From the NCBI GenBank assembly GCA_022447225.1, contig JAKVAZ010000015.1, forward strand, positions 101,853 to 165,852: a DNA stretch of 64,000 bases, written 5' to 3'. Position numbers and translations under genes: made by a program. The notes below the pieces were generated by a model. That model was given only the letters and a program-made list of their open reading frames with translations, was not told the DNA's origin and ran no database searches. This DNA is from Fuerstiella sp. (GTDB taxonomy: Bacteria > Planctomycetota > Planctomycetia > Planctomycetales > Planctomycetaceae). Numbering within the stretch: the first letter of the stretch is position 1; every line of letters starts with the position of its first letter. Of this stretch, positions 1 to 7,518 are shown piece by piece.

Positions 1-103
1 CGTAATCAGTCATCCGAACGATTCAACTGATCGAGCCCCACATCCGGATTGATTTCAGCCGTCGGTACAAACCGCTGCGACAACGCCACACTGGAAGACT
101 CGA

Positions 104-1021
104 TTGACACCCGAAAAAAGACGGCAGAGTAAATCGTATCAGGTCTGTTCCCCCGCCAAAATCAACCTTTTCCTGGAAATCACCGGCCGCCGTGCCGATG
201 GCTTCCACGATCTTGAAACGGTGATGGTTCGCACCGATCTGTACGATACACTGAGTTTTGAAGGTCGGAACGACGAATGCATCAAAATGTCACTCGTCGG
301 CACACGAAATCTCGGTGAAACCGATTCATCCCCCGCGCGTTCCGGCGGCCCCGGGTTTCCGCTTGATCATACAAATCTGATCGTAAGAGCAGCTGAAGCT
401 CTGCGAAAGCACACCGGAATTTCTCGGGGAGTGTCCATCCGTGTCCACAAGCGAATCCCCTGCCAGGCAGGTCTGGCAGGAGGCTCCGGTAACGCAGCGA
501 CAACACTGCGAGTTTTGAACCGTCTCTGGAATCTTGATCTGCCGTTGTCAGTCCTGCACGGCATTGCTGCCAGTCTGGGAAGCGACGTCAATTTCCTTCT
601 CAGTGGCTGTCGCGGTGCAGTCTGTCGGGGACGCGGGGAACGAATTAGTCCAATTCGACTGACCACACGACAAAATGGACTTCTCATCGTACCGGAGTCA
701 GGCAACTCAACCGCCGAGGTGTTTCGATCAGTTGAAGTCTCGCAGGACTTTCACTCAGCGGCAGGCCTGGTGAATTTACTCGGTACCGGAGACAGCCGCT
801 CAGTCGCTCCCCAATGCTTCAATCGGCTGCAGCCGACTGCAGTAACGCTGAACCATGATATCCGCAGGACGCTTCAGTGGCTGTTGACTCACGCGGGAAA
901 CGCACTGATGACAGGAAGCGGATCCGGTTGTTTTGCCCTGCTGCGGTCCGCCAGGGAAGCTCGACGTCTTTCACGTCAGTTTGGCGATTGTGCGGGTCTC
1001 GTCACCTCGTTTCAGTTCTAG
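104..1021 (+). CDS. ispE: 4-diphosphocytidyl-2-C-methyl-D-erythritol kinase
   Basis: Cytoplasmic GHMP-family kinase that phosphorylates the 2-hydroxyl of CDP-methylerythritol with ATP, in the MEP route to isoprenoids. The N-terminal motif SPAKINLFLEI, the glycine-rich ATP loop GLAGGSGNAA from residue 123 and the C-terminal GSGSGCFAL motif near residue 271 are all present. The length of 305 residues is normal for the family. The start is TTG, preceded by GGAAGA at a workable distance; no ATG lies between the upstream in-frame stop and the conserved PAKINLF segment. It converges on the esterase-like gene and stands alone. Bases 1-103 hold no gene I can support. The family assignment is firm; the exact start is less certain. 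Confidence 0.95.
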   Translation: MTPEKRRQSKSYQVCSPAKINLFLEITGRRADGFHDLETVMVRTDLYDTLSFEGRNDECIKMSLVGTRNLGETDSSPARSGGPGFPLDHTNLIVRAAEALRKHTGISRGVSIRVHKRIPCQAGLAGGSGNAATTLRVLNRLWNLDLPLSVLHGIAASLGSDVNFLLSGCRGAVCRGRGERISPIRLTTRQNGLLIVPESGNSTAEVFRSVEVSQDFHSAAGLVNLLGTGDSRSVAPQCFNRLQPTAVTLNHDIRRTLQWLLTHAGNALMTGSGSGCFALLRSAREARRLSRQFGDCAGLVTSFQF

Positions 1022-1136
1022 AACGATCACCGGACTGTGTTCGTTTTCCGGTAGCCCCGCAGCAGATATCGAATACAGACTTCGGCACACAAAGAGTGCG
1101 TAAAAACTCCCCGGCGCAGAGCTGCAGGAAATCCGT

Positions 1137-1922
1137 TCAAACGTACGACTCAGTCGCCAGTTTCGAAAGCAACCAGTGATCGACAAACCGAACGTCACTG
1201 CTTTCCGGATCGAGGACGGAGTCTGTCACACGAACATCCGGCTCTGCCCCGGCCAACCGTATCAATTGAACAGCCTCCACGTTGTGAGCCAGATGCTCAC
1301 TCGATGCCGTTCGCGAAACAGTCCACAACAGAGACTTGTTGCTCATGCTACATGCAGCCAGCCCCTCGACAACGGACTGTTGACAATCAGGACTAAACAG
1401 GACGGCACCGGCGTACCAGTCCGGCATCAGTGACAGCTGATTCAGAGCGACATCGGCCCCGGCACCGGATCCCGCGAGAAATATACGTTCACTATGAATA
1501 TGGAATGCCTGCCGCAAACGCCGGATCGTAACACCCAGCAAATCACGCAGAGGTATTGTCCCGTACTCCAGCAACTCCGTATTCCATCCAAAGCTGACTC
1601 CGTCATTCAGCGCCAGATTTCCCTGAATGCCCAGTCCGCAGTAGTTTTGCCGACTGATCGCTCCGATGACGGGTTCGACCTGACCTTCATGACACCCTGA
1701 ATCATGAAACCAGACGACCAGCGGATAAGCATAGTTCTCTTCGTAATGCGCCGGTACATAGATCGAGACAGGCCAGTCACTTTCTGCGGCTTCAGCCGCC
1801 GCTGCGGAACTGACCGGTTGTTCTTCCAGCAGTTCACGTAATTCCAGAGGCAATTCAGCACCGGAATCACGGGGACTGACTCCGTCGGGAAACGACTCGG
1901 GACCACGGACACGATTGAACAT
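1137..1922 (-). CDS. Alpha/beta-hydrolase-fold esterase-like protein, possibly inactive
   Basis: Resembles predicted esterases of the phospholipase/carboxylesterase and PHB-depolymerase type. The strand leading to the oxyanion region (YPLVVWFHDSG) is clear, as is the nucleophile-elbow strand HSERIFLAGSGAG. In the usual L-x-G-x-S-x-G layout the catalytic Ser falls on a Gly here (G-S-G-A-G); an alternative register A-G-S-G-A would keep a Ser. A C-terminal Asp/His pair is possible in DVRFVDHW. I place the start at the ATG at 1922, 10 bases after a GAGGGA; a longer reading to 1976 adds 18 residues. No signal peptide is apparent. It lies 90 bases downstream of the amidase gene on the same strand, so co-transcription is possible. 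Substrate unknown. Confidence 0.7.
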   Translation of the reverse strand: MFNRVRGPESFPDGVSPRDSGAELPLELRELLEEQPVSSAAAAEAAESDWPVSIYVPAHYEENYAYPLVVWFHDSGCHEGQVEPVIGAISRQNYCGLGIQGNLALNDGVSFGWNTELLEYGTIPLRDLLGVTIRRLRQAFHIHSERIFLAGSGAGADVALNQLSLMPDWYAGAVLFSPDCQQSVVEGLAACSMSNKSLLWTVSRTASSEHLAHNVEAVQLIRLAGAEPDVRVTDSVLDPESSDVRFVDHWLLSKLATESYV

Positions 1923-2009
1923 AGTAAAAATTCCCTCAAAGATGTCGATCAGTTTCGTGACACTGCAGCACGTCATCCCGAAACTGCTGAATCGAGTTAT
2001 CGATATTCT

Positions 2010-2642
2010 CTAACGGGTTGGAATGAAAGCCACGTTGCCCGACATCGCTTCTTTTACGATCTCTTTCAACGGAAACAATCGACCAGGACAGGCCGTGGCA
2101 CGAATGTGTCGGTGTCCGATCACTTTTTCTTTCGGGATTCTGTACTGACGCGTCAGTCTTCGAAGGAGTGAAACGACGGACGCACGCTGAGCAGCCGTCG
2201 GTGGATGTTCCTCGAAGTTTCCAATCAAACAGATTCCGATGCCATGACCATTGTGAAGCAGACTACCTGAATGAGCACCATGCAGCTGCTGCTTCCACCG
2301 AAATGTCGGCGAAATATGACCGTCCGGCATTCCACTGCCGTTACCAATCACAAAATGGTAACCAATTCCCAACCATGGCTGACCGTTGCGATCCCTTCGA
2401 CTTCGATGGTCACGATGAATCGACTCAACACTTCCTCGCATAGTGGCAGAATGATGAATCACAACAAATTCCCAGGGACGCACCGGCTCTGACACAGTCC
2501 ACCAAACTCTGTGAACGTGACGGTGCACAGATACGGTGTCAGCTAAAAACGGTCTCGGCTCACCGGCACCGGCGGTACCGGCTGCGACGAACAACCATGC
2601 AATCAAAGTCAAAGAAAAACACATCTGCCGGTACTCCGGCAT
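2010..2642 (-). CDS. Secreted N-acetylmuramoyl-L-alanine amidase (Amidase_2 / PGRP fold)
   Basis: Zinc amidase predicted to cleave the bond between N-acetylmuramic acid and L-alanine in peptidoglycan, or otherwise bind muropeptide. Visible features are the first zinc His in FVVIHHSA, the GIGYHFVIGNG segment, HGIGICLIGNFE, and the C-terminal VIGHRHI with ATACPG that carries the last ligands. Amidase activity in this fold needs His/His/Cys plus an assisting residue, and these appear intact. The N-terminus has a hydrophobic signal segment (CFSLTLIAWLFVAAGTAGAG), so the enzyme should act in the periplasm. I prefer the ATG at 2642 over the GTG at 2660 because it begins just before the signal peptide. 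Planctomycetes do carry peptidoglycan, so the enzyme has a substrate. Confidence 0.88.
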   Translation of the reverse strand: MPEYRQMCFSLTLIAWLFVAAGTAGAGEPRPFLADTVSVHRHVHRVWWTVSEPVRPWEFVVIHHSATMRGSVESIHRDHRSRRDRNGQPWLGIGYHFVIGNGSGMPDGHISPTFRWKQQLHGAHSGSLLHNGHGIGICLIGNFEEHPPTAAQRASVVSLLRRLTRQYRIPKEKVIGHRHIRATACPGRLFPLKEIVKEAMSGNVAFIPTR

Positions 2643-3123
2643 GGAAATCAAAACAACCACGAACAGCCATTGCTCAAAGCGACTCTACCCACCCCGTAAG
2701 AGCCGGTCAATTTCTGCCAAAGCTCCACGAACCTGCGGCACGTCCCGGCAGATGGAAATGCTTTAACCCAGGCGATCCACGCAGAGATTGCGGCCGCAAA
2801 CTTCGCCAGTAATGTCAATGACAGCCGCCCAGACTGCGCAGCCACACGGTTCCCGGCCAATTCATGACATTTTTTGGATTCCGGAAATAAATCTGTCAGG
2901 TCCGTCTTCACCAACACCGAGCGGTGGTTGCATCTCGCTGATATCGTGCCTGGAACCATGATGCCAAAAAGAAAAGCCGGCTGACCTCTGTAACAAAGGT
3001 CAGCCGGCTTTTTTCGTCCGCATCCATTCAGTAATCATCAACAACACTCCTCTTTCAGTAACGGGATAGAAGGAAGGCGGAACCATCGTGGTCCCACTCC
3101 ATCCACAAAAAACAGACTTCAGA
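2643..3123. other. Intergenic region with a strong bidirectional terminator
   Basis: The stretch separates the amidase gene from the S41 protease gene, both on the minus strand. Apart from the hairpin at 2975-3014 I see no gene. A 103-codon minus-strand reading frame overlaps the amidase start and has no recognisable protein pattern. The amidase promoter should lie between 2643 and 2970. Confidence 0.6.
2966..3014 (-). terminator. Rho-independent terminator, works on both strands
   Basis: A perfect 13-bp stem (2975-2987 with 2997-3009) encloses a 9-base loop. It is followed by six T on the plus strand and by a T-rich run on the minus strand (the complement of 2966-2974). It lies about 110 bases past the stop of the S41 protease, so it most likely ends that transcript and insulates the amidase gene. 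Confidence 0.9.
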
Positions 3124-5187
3124 TCATCGCAAAACCGTTTTCGGCTGAATCGCGTCAAACATTTCACTTTTGAACGAGTTTCGGTGAGGAGCCTTCTTGG
3201 TTCCACATTTTCCGGACGCTTCAGCCATTTCCTTCAATCGGCGACTTTGGGCAATCCGAACGGCTTCATCCATTGCCTGATCACCATTGCCGACTCCGTC
3301 TCCATCAGCAATACGAACATCAGGTACCACACCGCTTCCGGACATAGCCCGACCACTCGGCGCATAAAACCTGGCGGTAGTAAGTCTGAGATTGCCGTTA
3401 ATGGCCTGAAGAGGAAAGTGTGTCTGAACTGTTCCTTTTCCGTATGAATTTTCTCCAACCACGACACCTCGCTTATTGTCCTGAATTGCCGCGGCGAAAA
3501 TCTCACTGGCACTTGCACTGTGACCATCAATGAGCACCACCAGCGGCATGTCCCAGGTACGATTGAATGTGGCAAACTCATGCATATTGTCAGCACTCAA
3601 CCGACCTTTGGTGGACACAATGGTTCCACATGGCAGAAATCGATTCGTGATGTCAACACATGTCGTCAGCAGACCACCCGGGTTTCCACGCAGGTCGAGA
3701 ACCAGTGCCTTCATGCCCCTGCTGTGCAGCTGCTGCAGAGCCTGGTCGACTTCCTGCGTTGAAGTTTGAGCAAACTGGCTAAGATTCAGGTAACCAACAT
3801 CCGATCCGGGGATAAGTCGGGCATCGTTCACAGTCCAGACTCGAAAACGTCGCCGGGTCAGCGTAACAGACCGACTGCTGCCGCCGGAATCATTAAGTCG
3901 AAGCCGAACCTGACTGCCTGACGGACCTTTGATCAGATCAACTGACTTCGCCATCGGTAACCCATTGATTGAACGACGATTAATGGCTGTAATCACGTCT
4001 CCTGACTTCAGGCCGGCTTCGGCCGCGGGTCCACCTCGCAATGCTCTTATCACAAGCAGTCCCCTGTTGTCCGGCTTGACTTCCACACCAATGCCCACCA
4101 TTTCCGTTTCCAGTGCAGCACTGGGCCCCTGATCGGGCTCAGAAAATTCAAGCGCAGAAAATTTGTCAAGAGTGTCAACCGTGGCGTTTGTGAATTCCAA
4201 AGCCACCATTCCTGGCGTTATTCCCTGAACCTGACGGGCCTGCTGTATCACGTTCTGCATAACCTGTTCGGCATCGTTTCGATTTCGTACGTTCATTCCG
4301 TCCCAGATGCGTGAAAGAGCATCGCGAAATCCATCAACCCGAAAGGACTGTGGTGAAATCTGCATCGCCTGAGTCGCATCGGGGTTTTCCAGAACCAAAG
4401 CAAGGTTGCGCAAAGCACGTCGCACACGGAGGTCATATGAACTGGGTTCAAGGTGTCGAGTGTCCGTCTGGACAGACACCTCTCTGAACAGTCGCAGCGC
4501 CTGAGAAGAAGACAAGGTTCGAATCATTCGCACCGTTGATGGATTTTGATATCGAATCGTTATCCGTTTCGACAGAGCGTCTGCCGCATCACCCCCCTCG
4601 CGACCTGGCAACGGAGGTGTCAGTGGGGCATCTTGATCCGATCTCCGTGTTCGCCGACTCAAATCAAAACGATGGCTGCCACTGAAACTCGGGGTGACAT
4701 CGCTCTGAAGACGGTCAAAGGGAGAATCAAAATCACGCGGGTGATCTTCAGGATGAAGGTAGTCGCGAAATGGAATCCGAAAACGCCTTTCGCCGAATAC
4801 ATTGTCGTCCCGGCGGCCCTGTTGTATCCGAAACATGTCTTCCGGAACCCGCCGATTCAGCCGACCGTCACTGCGAGACCGCTCAAATGTAGCTGGATGG
4901 AAACGAAACCGGTCAGTCTTATCTAACCACCAGTCGCCTGTTTGATCACGGTCGCGAACGAAATCCGGTTCGTGTCGCACCGGAAACCGATGTTCGGAAT
5001 CGAAATATTCACGGGCCCGCAGGTAATCATGGTGGTACAGGCTGTCACCGTACTCATCCTGCCAAAGCTCCTTTGGAGATTCATAACCACAGTCGTCATG
5101 CTGAGCCAGCGCCGGTCCAACGATCACGGCGATTACGGCGATTACCTTAACGGGTATTGAGTTGAGGATGTGTTTTCGGGTCGTCAT
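3124..5187 (-). CDS. Exported S41-family C-terminal processing protease with PDZ domain and long charged N-terminal region
   Basis: Serine protease of the Prc/CtpA type, expected in the periplasm. An N-terminal signal segment (VKVIAVIAVIVGPALAQ) is followed by about 170 residues rich in Asp, Arg, Phe and His with no recognised fold. A further region precedes a PDZ domain (about residues 365-445, GIGVEVKPDNRGLLV onward) and the S41 catalytic domain. The catalytic Ser lies in DGHSASASEIFA and the general-base Lys in NSYGKGTVQ, 25 residues apart as in Prc. Family members are usually 400-680 residues. Two ATGs compete: AGGAGG abuts the one at 5193 but sits 7 bases before the one at 5187, so I choose 5187. 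It follows csrA copy 1 on the same strand by about 70 bases and may share its transcript. Confidence 0.92.
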   Translation of the reverse strand: MTTRKHILNSIPVKVIAVIAVIVGPALAQHDDCGYESPKELWQDEYGDSLYHHDYLRAREYFDSEHRFPVRHEPDFVRDRDQTGDWWLDKTDRFRFHPATFERSRSDGRLNRRVPEDMFRIQQGRRDDNVFGERRFRIPFRDYLHPEDHPRDFDSPFDRLQSDVTPSFSGSHRFDLSRRTRRSDQDAPLTPPLPGREGGDAADALSKRITIRYQNPSTVRMIRTLSSSQALRLFREVSVQTDTRHLEPSSYDLRVRRALRNLALVLENPDATQAMQISPQSFRVDGFRDALSRIWDGMNVRNRNDAEQVMQNVIQQARQVQGITPGMVALEFTNATVDTLDKFSALEFSEPDQGPSAALETEMVGIGVEVKPDNRGLLVIRALRGGPAAEAGLKSGDVITAINRRSINGLPMAKSVDLIKGPSGSQVRLRLNDSGGSSRSVTLTRRRFRVWTVNDARLIPGSDVGYLNLSQFAQTSTQEVDQALQQLHSRGMKALVLDLRGNPGGLLTTCVDITNRFLPCGTIVSTKGRLSADNMHEFATFNRTWDMPLVVLIDGHSASASEIFAAAIQDNKRGVVVGENSYGKGTVQTHFPLQAINGNLRLTTARFYAPSGRAMSGSGVVPDVRIADGDGVGNGDQAMDEAVRIAQSRRLKEMAEASGKCGTKKAPHRNSFKSEMFDAIQPKTVLR

Positions 5188-5254
5188 GTCCATTCCTCCT
5201 GAGAACTGATTTTGTCGTTATGAATGTTGATGGGCAGACCGTGGGAATAAGCTT

Positions 5255-5491
5255 TTAGGCAACGTGCGGAAACTGGTCTGACTGAACGCCGCCATAGATT
5301 CCGGGATCATTTGTGCCGGCTCCTGCAGCCTCCGGAATCCTCGTCTCCAGAAGCTCACCTCGAATCACACGCACCTCACTCGGCGCATCGATACCGAGTT
5401 TTACTGTGCCGGTGCTGGTCTTAATCACTTTGACAACAACATCATCACCAATCCGGATGGTCTGTGCCGATTTGCGTGTCAGTACGAGCAT
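5255..5491 (-). CDS. csrA: CsrA/RsmA-family RNA-binding regulator, copy 1
   Basis: Small dimeric regulator that binds GGA motifs in mRNA leaders and controls translation or stability. The N-terminal MLVLTRK with IRIGDDVVVKV, then VKLGIDAPSEVRVIRGE, matches the whole family core. The RNA-contact Arg of the VHREE motif is kept (VIRGE), while the following Glu is Gly. A tail of about 25 residues after the core, ending QSDQFPHVA, makes it 78 residues against about 61 in E. coli. AGGAGG sits 8 bases before the ATG and itself contains GGA, so autoregulation is plausible (inference). The downstream S41 protease gene also has AGGAGGA over its start. One of three csrA genes in this window. Confidence 0.95.
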   Translation of the reverse strand: MLVLTRKSAQTIRIGDDVVVKVIKTSTGTVKLGIDAPSEVRVIRGELLETRIPEAAGAGTNDPGIYGGVQSDQFPHVA

Positions 5492-6128
5492 GATACGGTC
5501 CTCCTGAGTTGAAAATCATTGTGTCGACGTTAAACGCCTCCACTGAAGTTGTCATCACAATGATCCGTACAAGCGAGTGGTGTGCCAAAAATGATACTTT
5601 CGAAAAACAATGACCGACTAAAACCATAAACTACTGTCAACACTATACTTATAATACACCACCGATCATAAAAACACGGGTAGGCTTTACCGATACCACA
5701 GATTCAGCTACGAAACTTTTGCAATCAGCTGTTCGTGACCAACAATTTCATTGTCATTTTGACAATACCATCGCTGCACAGAAGACACGTTTAACGCCTG
5801 TCACGCAACAACACTGCAATGTTGGGATAAACCCCGTTCCCGCATAAGACGCCGCGAGGTCATCGGGGCGTCGAGCGACGGTGTCCCTGATGCGAATCGT
5901 TTCGCACCTCAGGCATGGGGGCGCCCTAGGATCACTGATGCTGTGGTTGCGTCGGCATGAGGCTGGTCAACGTCACAATGCCTCAACGCGATAAAGATGG
6001 CCAAGTAATGGTCCTACAACCGTCAGTCAGGCCACGACCAGTACCCCGAAACAAGTTGCGAGGACGTTCTGCAACCACCGACGAGAAGGGGCGGACACTT
6101 TCAAATGCACCCCGAACAAGTGTGATTG
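5492..6128. other. Intergenic region upstream of csrA copy 1
   Basis: No convincing gene. The part nearest csrA (5630-5670) is AT-rich and contains TATAAT-like hexamers on both strands (plus 5650-5655), so the csrA promoter probably lies there, but I cannot match a -35 box at proper spacing. Two hairpins at 5848-5872 and 5886-5913 are described separately. A plus-strand reading frame at 5957-6346 runs into xerC antisense and is not credible. Confidence 0.5.
5886..5913. other. Stable hairpin of unknown role between xerC and csrA
   Basis: CCTGATGCGAA (5886-5896) pairs with TTCGCA (5901-5906) and TCAGG (5909-5913), with loop TCGT and a 2-base bulge. A second stem lies just before it: GACGCC 5848-5853 with GGCGTC 5867-5872. 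Neither is followed by a T-run on either strand, so they are not standard terminators. Confidence 0.45.
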
Positions 6129-7040
6129 CTATCCCGCTCGACCGGATGCGTGGGGGTGGGCAAGCTCATATGTTTCGCGCAGCCGTCGCGTACTCACGTG
6201 CGTATAGATTTGAGTCGTCGTCAGACTCTTATGCCCCAGAAGTTCCTGAACGCTTCTCAAATCTGCGCCGCCATCCAGGAGGTGTGTCGCAAAACTGTGA
6301 CGCAGTGTATGAGGCGATGTCTGAGCAGAAAGTCCGGCGATGGTGATGTACTTGTCGAGCATTCGCCCGATACTGCGCGTTGTCAGGCGTCGCCCGAATC
6401 GGTTCAAAAAGATGGCCGCCGTCTGATCCGGGCTGCCATTCGGATCCGGCTCCCGCACCTCTACCCAGCGATCGAGGGCACGAGTCGCATAACTGCCAAC
6501 CGGCGCGATTCGTTCTTTTCGGCCTTTTCCGAGCACTTTCATAACACCCGAACTGCGATCCCAGTTCTCCGTATTCAGCGAGACAACTTCAGCGACACGC
6601 AGTCCGGCGGAATACATGGTTTCCAGGATGGCTCGATCACGCAATCCATCCTTTTGTGTCGCCGGTGGAGCCGACAGTAATTGCCCCACCTCATCCGTCG
6701 TTAAAAAATGCGGCAGTCTGACCCCGGCCCGCGGTGTCCGCAGCGGCTTAGCGGGATTGGAATCACACAACCCCTCACGTTTACAAAAACTAAAAAAACT
6801 GCGCAGACAGGCCAGGCGTCTTGCGATAGTCGTACGTGCATAACCGCATTCGTGGAGATACGATGCATAGCTCCGCAATTGGGTAACATCTGCTTCCCGG
6901 GGTTCGGGGATATTACCGGACTGCTCTTCGTAGAATTCAATCAGGTGGCCCAGATCATCTGCGTAGGATTTGATCGTCAGGCCCGAAGCATTGCGTTCAA
7001 CCCGCAGATAATTAAGAAATCGACTAACGGCATCATGCAT
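6129..7040 (-). CDS. xerC: Tyrosine recombinase XerC/XerD family
   Basis: Site-specific recombinase expected to resolve chromosome dimers at dif. The N-terminal SAM-like core-binding domain ([21 protein letters not shown]) precedes the catalytic domain, which has Arg in AGLRVAEV, Lys in GKGRKER, the [19 protein letters not shown] box, the LGHKSL His and the nucleophile in TTQIYTHVS. All six catalytic positions are present. I choose the ATG at 7040, preceded by AGGA at 9 bases, which gives 303 residues, the usual XerC/D length. A reading to 7127 adds 29 unconserved residues. No phage or integron features flank it, so a housekeeping role fits. XerC and XerD cannot be separated by eye. Confidence 0.92.
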   Translation of the reverse strand: MHDAVSRFLNYLRVERNASGLTIKSYADDLGHLIEFYEEQSGNIPEPREADVTQLRSYASYLHECGYARTTIARRLACLRSFFSFCKREGLCDSNPAKPLRTPRAGVRLPHFLTTDEVGQLLSAPPATQKDGLRDRAILETMYSAGLRVAEVVSLNTENWDRSSGVMKVLGKGRKERIAPVGSYATRALDRWVEVREPDPNGSPDQTAAIFLNRFGRRLTTRSIGRMLDKYITIAGLSAQTSPHTLRHSFATHLLDGGADLRSVQELLGHKSLTTTQIYTHVSTRRLRETYELAHPHASGRAG

Positions 7041-7136
7041 ATCGAGCTGTTCCTGAATCAAAGCCTTCAGCAACATTCGCAAAACGCTCGAAGACGGCGT
7101 TGCGAGTGATCCTGGCCGGCATCGCACAGTGTGCGG

Positions 7137-7361
7137 TTATGCCGCGTTCCACGAATCACCGGTATTTAGCTCTCTTTCTTCGGCCATTTTGCGCACACGC
7201 TGTGACAACATGGCAGCATCCCACCAGCTGAACTCCAGCTCCGGATCACTTGCCGAAGCACTCAGTCGACTCAACACTTCCTCAACGCTGTTATCGTCGT
7301 ACAGAAACACATAACGATGTTCATCTCTGACCAGTAACAAAACATTCATCGACGTCGTCAT
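7137..7361 (-). CDS. Small conserved hypothetical protein
   Basis: About 74 residues from the ATG at 7361, which has GGGAGG 6 bases upstream; an upstream in-frame start at 7391 has no such site. The sequence begins MTTSMNVLLLVRDEHRYVFLYDD, a beta-strand pattern, and continues with an acidic helical part (SVEEVLSRLSASASDPELEF) and SWWDAAMLSQRVRKMAEE. There is no signal peptide, transmembrane segment or Cys motif. It lies between lysC and xerC on the same strand and could be co-transcribed with xerC. I recall similar short proteins in planctomycete genomes but cannot name a function. Confidence 0.72.
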   Translation of the reverse strand: MTTSMNVLLLVRDEHRYVFLYDDNSVEEVLSRLSASASDPELEFSWWDAAMLSQRVRKMAEERELNTGDSWNAA

Positions 7362-7518
7362 GCATTCCTCCCATTCGGCAGTTTTTGCCAACGCGCTACC
7401 TGGTGTTCAGGAAGATTATCGGACGTTACTTCGCGTATCGATCACGAAAGCAGAGCGTTGCCGTCAAAGCTTGACTGCGCCAACCACTCGGAACGAATCC
7501 GGCGGAATCATCTCCGAC

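Noticed and set aside
1-103. Tail of an upstream gene
   Set aside because: Short frames exist in all three phases, but none has enough sequence to be assigned.
367-705. Minus-strand frame of 112 codons inside ispE
   Set aside because: Antisense to a clear ispE; composition is a shadow of the real frame.
2648-2959. Minus-strand frame of 103 codons upstream of the amidase
   Set aside because: Overlaps the amidase start, has no family pattern and no ribosome-binding site.
5640-5960. CsrB-like sponge RNA near csrA
   Set aside because: Only a few GGA triplets on either strand and no GGA in the hairpin loops.
6129-7040. Integron or mobile-element integrase
   Set aside because: The sequence and 303-residue length fit housekeeping XerC/D, with no attachment site or cargo nearby.
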